Position numbers and translations under genes: made by a program
Notes under the pieces: model-generated
The model's database searches: none
The model's input: the letters and a program-made list of their open reading frames with translations, nothing else
Told to the model about the DNA's origin: nothing
Shown here: in pieces, positions 9,020-17,654 of the stretch
Position numbering within the stretch: position 1 is the stretch's first letter
Layout of the letters: each line of letters opens with the position of its first letter
Origin: Henriciella sp.
GTDB taxonomy: Bacteria; Pseudomonadota; Alphaproteobacteria; Caulobacterales; Hyphomonadaceae
NCBI GenBank assembly: GCA_030066975.1
Contig: JASJAO010000001.1
Location: 62,001 to 126,000 of the forward strand
Direction: 5' to 3'
DNA: 64,000 nucleotides

Positions 9020-9847
9020 ATGTCCCATCCGAGTATCAGCGCAGTCCGTGAAGCGCTGAAAGCCACCCCTGGTCAACCCTTCGAACTGGCTTTGCATGAC
9101 AGTGGTGATCGGTCCCTGTTTCCGGACAAGAAAGAAGCGCGGGTACAGCTAAAGAAAGATGCGGCGGCAATAGACGAGCTTCAGGACAAGCTATATGCTA
9201 ATCGCGACCGCGCCCTACTGGTCTTGCTGCAAGGCATGGACACGTCCGGCAAAAGCGGCGTGATCCGCAATGTCTTCGCCTTCACCAGTCCATTAGGATT
9301 GCAAGTCGAGGCGTTCAAAGCGCCAAGCAAAACTGAACTCGCTCACGATTATCTCTGGCGCATTCACGAAGCGGTGCCCCGCAAAGGTCGGATCGGCATC
9401 TTCGACCGGTCCCATTATGAAGACGTGCTGGTGGTCAAGGTTCGGAAATTTGCACCGGAAGATGTGATCGAGCAACGCTACGAGCAGATCAACAGTTTTG
9501 AAAAGCACCTGACCGAAAACGGCGTCACCATTCTGAAATTCATGCTGAATGTTGGCTATGAAGAGCAAGGTATTCGTCTGCAGGAGCGGATTACCGAAGA
9601 GCACAAACGCTGGAAGTTTAATCCAGCTGACCTTGAGGATCGCAAGCTCTGGCCGGACTTCATGAAAGCCTATGAGACAGCTGTGCAGCGTTGCTCAACC
9701 GAACATGCCCCCTGGTACATCGTCCCGGCTGACAGTCGGACACGGCGAAATGCGATGATCGCCCGGATCGTAAGGGGCACGCTGGAGGATATGGACCTCG
9801 CCTGGCCTGATCCAGGCAATCGAATGAGTGATTTCGATTTCGGCTAG
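9020..9847 (+). CDS. ppk2: polyphosphate kinase 2 family protein
   Basis: A 275-residue protein of the PPK2 family. The start is chosen at ATG 9020, preceded by TTCAGGAGGATATGC. Walker A-like LQGMDTSGKSGVIR is near residue 75 and the Walker B-like lid DRSHYEDVLV near 135, both diagnostic for PPK2. These enzymes transfer phosphate between inorganic polyphosphate and nucleotides. The single PPK2 domain and length fit the short form; whether it prefers ADP, AMP or GDP cannot be read from sequence. Confidence 0.92.
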   Translation: MSHPSISAVREALKATPGQPFELALHDSGDRSLFPDKKEARVQLKKDAAAIDELQDKLYANRDRALLVLLQGMDTSGKSGVIRNVFAFTSPLGLQVEAFKAPSKTELAHDYLWRIHEAVPRKGRIGIFDRSHYEDVLVVKVRKFAPEDVIEQRYEQINSFEKHLTENGVTILKFMLNVGYEEQGIRLQERITEEHKRWKFNPADLEDRKLWPDFMKAYETAVQRCSTEHAPWYIVPADSRTRRNAMIARIVRGTLEDMDLAWPDPGNRMSDFDFG

Positions 9848-9848
9848 A

Positions 9849-10544
9849 TCAGCTGCGAATGTTCACCGAACCGCCGCTGGACTTATCGACATCGGTATTC
9901 GCCGGTGAACCGTGCACAGTTACATCCGCGCCGCTCGAGACATCAGCGTAGACGGAATCGCTGGCATGAATGGTGATGTCAGATCCGCTGGAGGCATCCG
10001 CTTCACCAGAGGTGCAGATCAGATTTCTCGCCATGATGTCTGAACCTGATGAACTCTCGGCAATGACTTTGCCGCACGTCCCAGAGGCGGTAAGATCGGA
10101 TCCACTCGACGATTCAAGTTGAACTTCATCAGCCTCGATACCGGTGATGTCCGCATCAGCGCCCGACGAGGTGTCGATCCGAACCGTGCTGCCGGTGAGG
10201 CCGGAGCCTTTGACGTCTGCGCCTGAGGAGGCATCAATACTGCTGAGGACGGGTGCCGAGACGGTCACCAGATAGCTCTCACGCTGGCCCCAGCTCCAGT
10301 TAACCTGCTTGGCACGGCTCAAAACGAGCGTGTCGCCGTTAACCAGGACTTTGATATCATCAAAGTCACCAGACTCGCTTTCAACTTGGACTGACTGGGC
10401 TGCCCCCGTCTCGAACACCACATCGAGCCCAGCCGAAACATCGATCGCGGTGAAAGACTCAACATCATAAGTCCGGGTCTCGGCCTGGGCTGCCCCTAAG
10501 ACGAAAAAACTGGAGATGGACACCGCTAAAATTGAACGCATCAT
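9849..10544 (-). CDS. exported head-GIN (DUF2807) domain protein
   Basis: About 231 residues with a Sec signal (MMRSILAVSISSFFVLGAAQA) starting at 10544 or 10541; a GGAGC sequence precedes it. The mature part is a DUF2807 'head GIN' beta-solenoid built from repeated DxSSGAD and SSGSD turns, about ten times between residues 95 and 230. Such proteins are predicted surface or periplasmic adhesin-like solenoids, but no activity is established. It converges with ppk2 with one base between stops. Confidence 0.82.
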   Translation of the reverse strand: MMRSILAVSISSFFVLGAAQAETRTYDVESFTAIDVSAGLDVVFETGAAQSVQVESESGDFDDIKVLVNGDTLVLSRAKQVNWSWGQRESYLVTVSAPVLSSIDASSGADVKGSGLTGSTVRIDTSSGADADITGIEADEVQLESSSGSDLTASGTCGKVIAESSSGSDIMARNLICTSGEADASSGSDITIHASDSVYADVSSGADVTVHGSPANTDVDKSSGGSVNIRS

Positions 10545-10740
10545 GCAAAAAGCTCCATAGCAAGAGGGTGACCCTGAACGCAGGCTTCGTATACTTATCG
10601 AAAAACGATACGTCAACTACACTTGTAATCTTTGCGCGATACGGCCTTGCGGCCGGAAGCTGTGTTGGCGCTCTTGATGCGCGATTTCGGTTTCCTAAGT
10701 TTTTGAATATATTCCGATAAACCGATGAGGATGCCCATAA
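10545..10740. promoter_or_regulatory. divergent intergenic region between head-GIN gene and folate operon
   Basis: About 196 bases with no convincing gene. It must carry the promoters for the leftward head-GIN gene and the rightward pab/fol operon. A GAGG ribosome-binding site at 10727-10730 serves the GTG start at 10741. No clear operator or riboswitch was recognised. Confidence 0.5.
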
Positions 10741-12129
10741 GTGCTGGTCCATGTATCAGGCGACTGCAATTCTGTTCGCGCCGCCATACAGATGCGGAGC
10801 GCAGCAGACTTGTTATGGCTGGACAGCGCTGATCCAAATCACCCCGCTTCGCAATATTCCTATCTCTGTTTCGATGCGATCTCGAAGCTGACCTATGACG
10901 GCGATACGGTTCGAATTGATGGTCAGCCACATGCCAGCGAGCCCCTTCAGGCGTTGCGAGACTGGATCGCCTCATTCGCCGCGCCGCACGATCCTAATGG
11001 TCCCCCGTTTCAGGGGGGCACGGCAGGGTATCTATCTTATGACTTTGCACCAGCTTGCATCCCACAGTTCAAATCGCGTCATCCCGCCAAGGGCCACCTG
11101 CTCGAACTGTTCCTGTACGACACTTTGATCGCGTTTGATCACAAAGCAGATCGGACAAGTGTGATCTCGGCTGGGCTGATCGGACCACATTCCGGCCCGG
11201 ATCCAGATCTTGCGGCCTCGCGGATCGGCCGGGTGCTCGCGCGGCTCGCGGAGCCGGTATCCGATCACGCCGCGGCTCCCTCGACGCCCGCCTGGACAAC
11301 GTCCGACACGGCGGAGACCTATGCGACCGCGATTACCAAAACGCAGGCCTATATTCGCGCGGGCGATATCTATCAGGCGAACATCGCCCAGACTTATCAG
11401 GCGGACTGCCCGGGCAGAGATGCCTTCGCCCACTATCTCACGCTCCGCGAAGCGAGCCCGGCGCCCTTTTCCGCGTTCGGTCGGTTTCAAACCCGCACGC
11501 TCGCCAGCGTCTCGCCAGAGCGTTTGATCGCGGGGACGGCTGTGGGAGAAATAAAGGCTCAGCCGATCAAAGGGACGATCCGAAGCGCGGACATCGCCTC
11601 AGAAGATGCCCGTCTGCGTCAACAGTTACAGACCTCCCGGAAAGACCGGGCCGAGAACATCATGATTGTCGATCTGTTGCGCAATGATCTCTCCAAAGTC
11701 TGCGCACCGCGTTCGGTCAAAACCCCCTCACTGTGTCAGTTAGAGACGTTCGCAGGCTTGCACCATCTCACCTCGACCGTCACAGGTCGGCTGCGGGCCG
11801 AGCATGACAGCATAGATGTGCTCGCAGCCGTGTTTCCTGGCGGCTCCATCACTGGCGCGCCGAAACTGCGCGCAATGGAGATCATTGACGAGTTGGAAAC
11901 CTCGGCGCGAGGCGCTTTCTGCGGGTCGCTTGGCTATATCGGATTTGATGGCGCGATGGATTTCAGCATTCTGATCCGCACCATTGATATTGTCGGCGAC
12001 ACCTGGACGCTCAAAGCGGGAGCCGGCATCACACTCCTGTCAGATCCGGTCGCGGAACACGCCGAAACCGTGCTCAAAGTGTCTCGGCTTACTGAGAGCC
12101 ATTCCAGTGTCGAGACCGCGCCCCTATGA
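10741..12129 (+). CDS. pabB: aminodeoxychorismate synthase component I
   Basis: A 462-residue chorismate-binding enzyme. The GTG start at 10741 is preceded by GAGG at 10 bases. Motifs of the family are present: DIYQANIAQTY, SVSPERLI, QPIKGTIRS, MIVDLLRNDLSKV and FPGGSITGAPKLRAMEI. The PIKGT sequence, with lysine, marks PabB rather than anthranilate synthase (TrpE has PIAGT). With ammonia supplied by PabA it converts chorismate to 4-amino-4-deoxychorismate, the first step to p-aminobenzoate. It overlaps pabA by four bases, and the next five genes all belong to folate synthesis. Confidence 0.94.
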   Translation: MLVHVSGDCNSVRAAIQMRSAADLLWLDSADPNHPASQYSYLCFDAISKLTYDGDTVRIDGQPHASEPLQALRDWIASFAAPHDPNGPPFQGGTAGYLSYDFAPACIPQFKSRHPAKGHLLELFLYDTLIAFDHKADRTSVISAGLIGPHSGPDPDLAASRIGRVLARLAEPVSDHAAAPSTPAWTTSDTAETYATAITKTQAYIRAGDIYQANIAQTYQADCPGRDAFAHYLTLREASPAPFSAFGRFQTRTLASVSPERLIAGTAVGEIKAQPIKGTIRSADIASEDARLRQQLQTSRKDRAENIMIVDLLRNDLSKVCAPRSVKTPSLCQLETFAGLHHLTSTVTGRLRAEHDSIDVLAAVFPGGSITGAPKLRAMEIIDELETSARGAFCGSLGYIGFDGAMDFSILIRTIDIVGDTWTLKAGAGITLLSDPVAEHAETVLKVSRLTESHSSVETAPL

Positions 12130-12710
12130 TGCTGATGCTCAACAATCGCGACAGTTTTGTCTTCAATCTTGCGCGCTATTTCGAAGAGCTGGGCGAAGAG
12201 ATTTGTGTCGTCGACAGTCATGAAACGACACTGACTGACATTCGAAGCCAGAAGCCCCGAGCCATCATCATCTCCCCAGGCCCATGCGCGCCGCAACAGG
12301 CGGGTATTTCGCTGGAGGCTGTCAAAACGTTTGCTGGCGACATTCCGATTCTGGGCGTGTGTCTGGGCCATCAGGTGATCGCGGAAGCGTTTGGCTGGCG
12401 AGCGGTCCGTTCCGCTTCGCCCACGCATGGACTTGCAGCAAATATCACGCATTCCGCGTCAGACCTGTTTGCCGGCCTGCCAAGCCCCCTGCCCGTCGGC
12501 CTGTATCATTCCCTGATCGTTGAGCCGGTTGCAGATCATATCGATTTACAGGTGGATGCGCGCTCGCCACAAGGCGAAGTCATGGCCCTGTCGCATAGAG
12601 ATCTGCCGATCTATGGCGTGCAGTTTCATCCTGAATCTGTCCTGACGGAGCACGGTTACGATCTGCTCGAGAATTTTCTGCGGCTTGCAAGGTTGAACGT
12701 GCCCGCATGA
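12126..12710 (+). CDS. pabA: aminodeoxychorismate synthase glutamine amidotransferase subunit
   Basis: A 194-residue class I glutamine amidotransferase. It has the nucleophile cysteine in GVCLGHQVIAEAFG (about residue 80) and the His-Glu pair in VQFHPESVLTEHG near 170. It hydrolyses glutamine and passes ammonia to PabB. TrpG is nearly identical in sequence, but the position between pabB and pabC argues for PabA. Start and stop overlap the neighbours in ATGA motifs. The protein may also serve tryptophan synthesis, as in some bacteria. Confidence 0.92.
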   Translation: MMLMLNNRDSFVFNLARYFEELGEEICVVDSHETTLTDIRSQKPRAIIISPGPCAPQQAGISLEAVKTFAGDIPILGVCLGHQVIAEAFGWRAVRSASPTHGLAANITHSASDLFAGLPSPLPVGLYHSLIVEPVADHIDLQVDARSPQGEVMALSHRDLPIYGVQFHPESVLTEHGYDLLENFLRLARLNVPA

Positions 12711-13522
12711 TCATTCTGCAGCAAACATCAGGCACCGACCCGAAACAGGCGTTCGATCTGTCAGACCGCGGTCTGTTGCTGGCCGATGGGGTGTTCAGCA
12801 CGGCGCTCGTAACCCATGGCAAAATGATGTTTCGCGAGGCTCATCTTGATCGGCTCTGTCATGACGCCGCCGCGCTTGAAATCCACATTGAGCGAGACCG
12901 TATCGAAGCAACGCTCGACGAGCTGTTTGAGGGCAGGCCGAGCGGTGCGCTGCGCGTGACGATCACTCGCGGTCCGGGTGGGCGGGGGCTTGCAGGTGGG
13001 GAGCAGGCACCAACGCTGATGGCCCGTTTGTCTGACTATGACACCAGCCGCATCGGACAGCCGGTCAAGCTGGCCCTTAGCACGTTGACGCGCGATCCGG
13101 GATCGATCACGGCACGACATAAGACCCTGTCTTACACCGATAACGTGCTTGCGGTGCGACGCGCCGCCAAAGCAGGTGCAGACGATGCCCTCCTGCTCAA
13201 TCCAACTGGCACAGTCGCCTGTGCCGCGTCCGCCAATCTCTTCGCGCGGTTTGGGACGACTCTGGTCACACCGCCCGTCGAAGACGGGGCCTTACCCGGA
13301 ATTGTCCGCCACTTCATTCTGGAACAGGCTCAGAGTGCCGGTTTCGAAGCGGAAGTCCGGAGCTTATCGCTTCAGACCCTTCGATCTGCGGATCAGCTGT
13401 TCGTCACCAACAGTCTGCGCTGGATCGCGCCTGTGGTTGAGTTCGATGGGACCCGGTTTGACCCCTCGCCACTCGACGCCCTGAATGAGCCGCTTCAACG
13501 TGCTCAGCGAGGTGACTTATGA
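12707..13522 (+). CDS. pabC: aminodeoxychorismate lyase (class IV PLP enzyme)
   Basis: A 271-residue fold-type IV PLP enzyme. The PLP lysine is in ARHKTLSYTDNV (about residue 138), and SDRGLLLADGVFST at the N-terminus is the usual start of the family. PabC releases pyruvate from aminodeoxychorismate to give p-aminobenzoate. Branched-chain aminotransferases share the fold, but the operon position supports PabC. It overlaps pabA and folP by four bases each. Confidence 0.9.
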   Translation: MIILQQTSGTDPKQAFDLSDRGLLLADGVFSTALVTHGKMMFREAHLDRLCHDAAALEIHIERDRIEATLDELFEGRPSGALRVTITRGPGGRGLAGGEQAPTLMARLSDYDTSRIGQPVKLALSTLTRDPGSITARHKTLSYTDNVLAVRRAAKAGADDALLLNPTGTVACAASANLFARFGTTLVTPPVEDGALPGIVRHFILEQAQSAGFEAEVRSLSLQTLRSADQLFVTNSLRWIAPVVEFDGTRFDPSPLDALNEPLQRAQRGDL

Positions 13523-14355
13523 CCCCGGCCCAAAGCGATCGACGCGACCGATTATTCGCCGCCGCGCGGCAGAAAACCCTGATTATGGGGATCTTGAACA
13601 CCACGCCTGACAGTTTCTCTGATGGCGGCCAGTTCAATCGTACCGAAACCGCCCTTCAGCAAGCCCGCAAGATGGTGTCGGAAGGCGCAGACATCATTGA
13701 TATTGGCGGCGAGTCGACGCGGCCCGGCGCTACTGTCATCTCTGAAGACGAAGAATTGGCGCGGGTTCTGCCTGTCATCGAAGCCCTTTCAAGCCAGAGC
13801 GCAACGCCCCTCTCTATCGATACCTATAAAGCCGAAGTCGCCCAGCGCGCGGTAGAGGCTGGAGCCGTGTTGATCAATGATATTTCGGGCATGCGGAGAG
13901 ATCCGGATATGGCTCAGGTCGTGGCCGACACTGGGGCAGGCATTGTGATCACCTATAATCGCGGCGAGATCGGCGAAGATATCGACCTTCGAAGCGACAT
14001 GCAGAGCTTCTTTGATCGGGCCTTCGAACAGGCGGCCGAAGCACGCATTCCCAAGGCCAATATCTGGCTTGATCCAGGCGTCGGCTTCGCCAAAACACTC
14101 ACGCAGAATTTCGACGCGCTCCGGCACATGGATGTCATGTTGGAGTATGACTGCCCGGTCCTGGTCGGCTTGTCGCGCAAAAGTTTCATCGGTCTGACGC
14201 TGGACCGTCCGGTGGATGAACGCTTGCCCGGCACACTGGCAGCGCATCTTTTCGCTGTTGCAAACGGCGCACGTGTTGTACGGGCGCATGATGTCGCGGC
14301 ACATCGCGACGCGCTGACAATATTTGAACAACTGGAACAGCCCATTGATGACTGA
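13519..14355 (+). CDS. folP: dihydropteroate synthase
   Basis: A 278-residue TIM-barrel enzyme with GILNTTPDSFSDGG near residue 28 and DIIDIGGESTRPGA near 60, the pterin- and p-aminobenzoate-binding loops, plus GLSRKSFIG near 218. It joins p-aminobenzoate to hydroxymethyl-dihydropterin pyrophosphate. It is the sulfonamide target, and the two loops look normal. It overlaps pabC upstream and folB downstream. Confidence 0.96.
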   Translation: MTPAQSDRRDRLFAAARQKTLIMGILNTTPDSFSDGGQFNRTETALQQARKMVSEGADIIDIGGESTRPGATVISEDEELARVLPVIEALSSQSATPLSIDTYKAEVAQRAVEAGAVLINDISGMRRDPDMAQVVADTGAGIVITYNRGEIGEDIDLRSDMQSFFDRAFEQAAEARIPKANIWLDPGVGFAKTLTQNFDALRHMDVMLEYDCPVLVGLSRKSFIGLTLDRPVDERLPGTLAAHLFAVANGARVVRAHDVAAHRDALTIFEQLEQPIDD

Positions 14356-14713
14356 TCGCATCTCGATTTCAAACCTGCGCATCCATGGCTATCATGGCGT
14401 GAAAGAGGCCGAAAAGTCACTCGGCCAGAAGTTTCACGTCGACATCGCCTACACGATCAGAAGAACCCCGGATGGCCCGGACAAGATGGACGAGACGGTC
14501 TGTTACGGGGCGGTTTGCGACCTCGCCTCGCAGGTTTCGCAAAGCGAGACATTCAACCTGATCGAAACGCTGGCCGACCGGATCGCCGCGGCAATCCTGT
14601 CAGAGTTTGCCCTGGTTCAGAGCGTCGAAATTGAAATCCGAAAGCCCAGCGCTCCGGTGTCACACATTATCGACCATGTCGGCGTTGCGGTGAAACGGAC
14701 CCGCGATGATTGA
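14348..14713 (+). CDS. folB: dihydroneopterin aldolase
   Basis: A 121-residue protein starting MTDRISISNLRIHGYHGVKE. The ATG at 14348 gives the normal family N-terminus; an upstream ATG at 14324 lies inside folP and is rejected. RIHGYHGV with a following Glu, and the C-terminal VEIEIRKPSAPV, are family features. It cleaves dihydroneopterin to hydroxymethyl-dihydropterin. It overlaps the end of folP by eight bases and the start of folK by eight. Confidence 0.93.
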   Translation: MTDRISISNLRIHGYHGVKEAEKSLGQKFHVDIAYTIRRTPDGPDKMDETVCYGAVCDLASQVSQSETFNLIETLADRIAAAILSEFALVQSVEIEIRKPSAPVSHIIDHVGVAVKRTRDD

Positions 14714-15203
14714 GGCAGCCATCGGTCTTGGCTCGAATCTTGGTGACCGGAAGGCACAGCTGCAAACCGCACTGCGGCGGCTAGATGCAAACCCCCATAT
14801 CCGTGTTGGACAGGTCTCAGCCATGTACGAGACCGCGCCTTGGGGAGAGACGGATCAGCCTGCGTTTCTCAACGCATGTGTTCTGCTGCAAACCTCGCTA
14901 TCGCCGGAAGATTTGCTCGCCGCGTGTCTCGGCATCGAAGCTGCGATGGGGCGCTTGCGCGAGAAACGCTGGGGACCGCGTCTGATTGATCTTGACGTGT
15001 TGTTCTATGGCGATGTTGAGATGGAGTCTGACACGCTCACGCTCCCGCACCCAGAGATACAAAACCGTGCCTTCGTGCTCGCACCGCTGGCAGAGCTCGC
15101 ACCGGATGTGTTGCTGCATGGCCGAACGGTATTGGAACACTTGCAGGCTATCGACACGACAGGCATTGCCCAACTGGAACAGACTCTGGACCTGACATCC
15201 TAG
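14706..15203 (+). CDS. folK: hydroxymethyl-dihydropterin pyrophosphokinase
   Basis: A 165-residue HPPK. GLGSNLGDRKAQL at the N-terminus and RWGPRLIDLDVLFYGD near residue 90 are the diagnostic substrate- and Mg-binding motifs. It transfers pyrophosphate from ATP to hydroxymethyl-dihydropterin, making the FolP substrate. It is the last gene of the pabBAC-folPBK unit; its stop lies four bases into the convergent gene at 15200. Confidence 0.95.
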   Translation: MIEAAIGLGSNLGDRKAQLQTALRRLDANPHIRVGQVSAMYETAPWGETDQPAFLNACVLLQTSLSPEDLLAACLGIEAAMGRLREKRWGPRLIDLDVLFYGDVEMESDTLTLPHPEIQNRAFVLAPLAELAPDVLLHGRTVLEHLQAIDTTGIAQLEQTLDLTS

Positions 15204-16711
15204 AACCCACCGCCAGTTTTGAAGCCGCCACGCCTGCGACTGGACCGCCTGCCACCGCCTGAGCGGCGCGATGGCCAGGACGTGCGACGTCCAAGGCTTG
15301 GCCCACGTTTCGAACCGCCGCGTGAAACTTCCTTCAGGACCTCAACCGCGATATCCCCCAATACACCATCCAGATCGACCCCGCCCATACGGTGACGCGC
15401 ACCGAAGCCACCTTTGCGGCGTTTCGGGCTGCTGCGGCGTACCGACTGACGCAGATGCCGAAATGCCTTGTCGGCCGAGACCCGGCCAGAGAGTAGGCCC
15501 TCAATCGCGTCCTCCAGTATCGCAGCTTTGACCCGTGTATAATCGCTGTCAAAGCGCGAGCTTTTGAACTTTCGTCTTAGCCCCTCAAGGTGCGAGAGGT
15601 CGTTCTTCAAACGTGACGGCAAACCGCTGATACGCTCATCTTCGAGTTCGAGAGAAAGTTGCTCCGTCCGCAGTTTGACCAGATCGTCGACCGTTTCGTC
15701 ATCCTCCAGCGTCACCGTCTCTGCCGCCATTCGCCGAAGGTCAGTGAAGCTCAACGTGCGCAATCCCTGCTCAAGAACGTTGCGCGCTTCAATCGCCGGG
15801 CCTTTCTTACCCGCCAGCGCCGCAGCGTGTTGTTCAGCCAGAACGCCGTGCCGCGTTTCTGCAGCGACAATATCCTGATCTATCTGCGCGATCTGCGCCG
15901 CAAGTGCCTCTGCCTCCGCCTTGATCTTGTTGGCGCCAGCGTCTTCCAATGCTGCCAGTTCCAGCGCTTCCAATGCGGCAAGTGCTGTTTCGGCCTCTTC
16001 TGCCTTGCTGGCCGCATGCTCGGTCAGCCAATCGGTGACATCATTCAAGCGCGCAAAGTTCGCGTGCGCCTCGTCATATTTGCAGAGCCGCGCAACCCAG
16101 TGATCCAGCATGCGGAACAGCCCGCCACCTTTGTAATCAGGTGTGCGATAGCGGCGCTCCCAAAGATACCAGAACAAAGGGTCATCACGGTAAGGCGCGC
16201 CTTTTTCTTCGCGCTCATCAATCGCAACACTTAGCTTTTGTTCGGCGCGCTGGGCGATCGCACTCGCTTCGTCACTCACCGTAAGCTGAGAGGTGTAGCC
16301 AGGATCAGACACCAAGTCGGTCTCGACCTGATCCAGGGTTGCCTCATAGGCATCCAGCTTCTCCTGACGAACTTCCGCGCGTTCGCGGCGCATGCGCTCC
16401 AGCGCGCTGATTTGTTCTTCGGCTTTGGCAAGCGTACGGGCTTCACTGTCGACATAATCGGCATGCGCGGCCATGAGCTCGTGCGCCCTCCGATGCAATC
16501 GATCCAATAGGTCAAAATCAACCGCTTCGATCTGGCTCATCCGCATTTCGGCCAGGCGGCGATAGCCGGTCACCTGTTCCTGACGCACTTCCGCACTGCG
16601 GGCATCAACCTCATCTGCAGCGTCCATCGCGTTGGAGAGCTTCTTTCGAAGCCGCGCGAGTGACATATCGAGCTCACGAAGCGCTGAGCGCCCGCTGATC
16701 CAACTACTCAT
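15200..16711 (-). CDS. unknown coiled-coil protein with basic Arg/Gly-rich tail
   Basis: A 503-residue protein I do not recognise. Residues 1-170 and 220-330 are long charged helices (rich in Ala, Glu, Arg) predicted to form coiled coils. A short globular patch near residue 180 reads PLFWYLWERRYRTPDYKGGG. The last 80 residues are very basic, with RRSSPKRRKGGFGARHR and a final stretch dominated by Arg, Ser and Gly. There is no signal peptide or membrane segment. It is the third gene after a TelA-like protein and a one-pass membrane protein, separated from the latter by three bases, so it probably works with them. Confidence 0.7.
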   Translation of the reverse strand: MSSWISGRSALRELDMSLARLRKKLSNAMDAADEVDARSAEVRQEQVTGYRRLAEMRMSQIEAVDFDLLDRLHRRAHELMAAHADYVDSEARTLAKAEEQISALERMRRERAEVRQEKLDAYEATLDQVETDLVSDPGYTSQLTVSDEASAIAQRAEQKLSVAIDEREEKGAPYRDDPLFWYLWERRYRTPDYKGGGLFRMLDHWVARLCKYDEAHANFARLNDVTDWLTEHAASKAEEAETALAALEALELAALEDAGANKIKAEAEALAAQIAQIDQDIVAAETRHGVLAEQHAAALAGKKGPAIEARNVLEQGLRTLSFTDLRRMAAETVTLEDDETVDDLVKLRTEQLSLELEDERISGLPSRLKNDLSHLEGLRRKFKSSRFDSDYTRVKAAILEDAIEGLLSGRVSADKAFRHLRQSVRRSSPKRRKGGFGARHRMGGVDLDGVLGDIAVEVLKEVSRGGSKRGPSLGRRTSWPSRRSGGGRRSSRRRGGFKTGGGF

Positions 16712-16714
16712 CGC

Positions 16715-17647
16715 CTACCACTCCAGGATCGCCCCGCCGGGCGTCTCGACTGAGAAGTCCGGGCTGAGGCGGCCGACGATTTTCTGCCCGATCACCGCAT
16801 TCTGAATGATCTGATCATCGCGCTTGTCGCTGGCAATCGTATCAAAGGCCGATGCACTCACCCTCTGCCCCCAGCGCGTCACGCGGCGGGTTTCCCCATT
16901 CTCCTCGTTGGTGATCGGCACCTCAACCAGTCGGCCGGCAGGGTCAACCGCCTCGACGATCAGGTAGTAGTTTCGGGTGTTTGGTGCATCGTTGGGAATA
17001 CGAAACACGCCAGAGCGGGGTTCGTCCGGACCATAAACCACCCTGACATCATAAGACGTTGTAATGTCTGTGCGAAGCTCCTTCAGGTTCTCCACCGCGG
17101 CGCGCCCGCCTTCAACATTGCGGGCTTCGACCGCCTGCAATCCGTCCTGCAAGAACGTGTCTGCACGGCGCAGAGCGACATCCTCGTCAGAGATGTTCAT
17201 GATAGCGCGATGAATTGTCTGCAATTCGTCGGGCAGGCCGGTCGACAACTCGGCTTCAATCGCCGCCGCGCGGGCTTGTGCCGGTCCAGCCACACCCAAC
17301 TGATACACCCCCAGCCCGATCGCTATGGCGGTCAACAGGCCCACCACAGGCTTCCACCACCGTGCGCGCGAGACATAGACTTCAGCCAGACGAACCGACA
17401 GCGTGCGTTTCGGCGGTTTGTACTGAAAGCGCTGCTCTTCAAGCGCCCGGACGCCCTCTTGTAGAACATGGTCCGGCACTTCGATGCCTTGCGCCTTATA
17501 GATCTCACGTAACCGGTCCAGCAGGGCCGTTTCGCGCCCCACCGCGTCCAGCTCCCGCGCCAGGGCCTGTTCGCGATGACGCAACGTGTCGACAACATCC
17601 ATGGCGAGCAGGACATCATCCAGTGGGCGGGTATCGGCTGCGGGCAT
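16715..17647 (-). CDS. DUF6384-like single-pass membrane protein
   Basis: A 310-residue protein starting MPAADTRPLDDVLLAMDVVDTLRH. A predicted N-terminal helical cytoplasmic region (1-105) is followed by one membrane segment (about 110-128, KPVVGLLTAIAIGLGVYQLG), then a helical stalk and a beta-rich C-terminal domain (residues 190-310). The N-terminus resembles the family I know as DUF6384, an assignment made from memory. It lies between the TelA-like and coiled-coil genes with gaps of 3 to 7 bases. Function unknown. Confidence 0.68.
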   Translation of the reverse strand: MPAADTRPLDDVLLAMDVVDTLRHREQALARELDAVGRETALLDRLREIYKAQGIEVPDHVLQEGVRALEEQRFQYKPPKRTLSVRLAEVYVSRARWWKPVVGLLTAIAIGLGVYQLGVAGPAQARAAAIEAELSTGLPDELQTIHRAIMNISDEDVALRRADTFLQDGLQAVEARNVEGGRAAVENLKELRTDITTSYDVRVVYGPDEPRSGVFRIPNDAPNTRNYYLIVEAVDPAGRLVEVPITNEENGETRRVTRWGQRVSASAFDTIASDKRDDQIIQNAVIGQKIVGRLSPDFSVETPGGAILEW

Positions 17648-17654
17648 TCTAACT

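Noticed and set aside
12126-12710. Anthranilate synthase subunit trpG
   Set aside because: Neighbours are pabB with PIKGT and pabC, so PabA is favoured, though dual use is possible.
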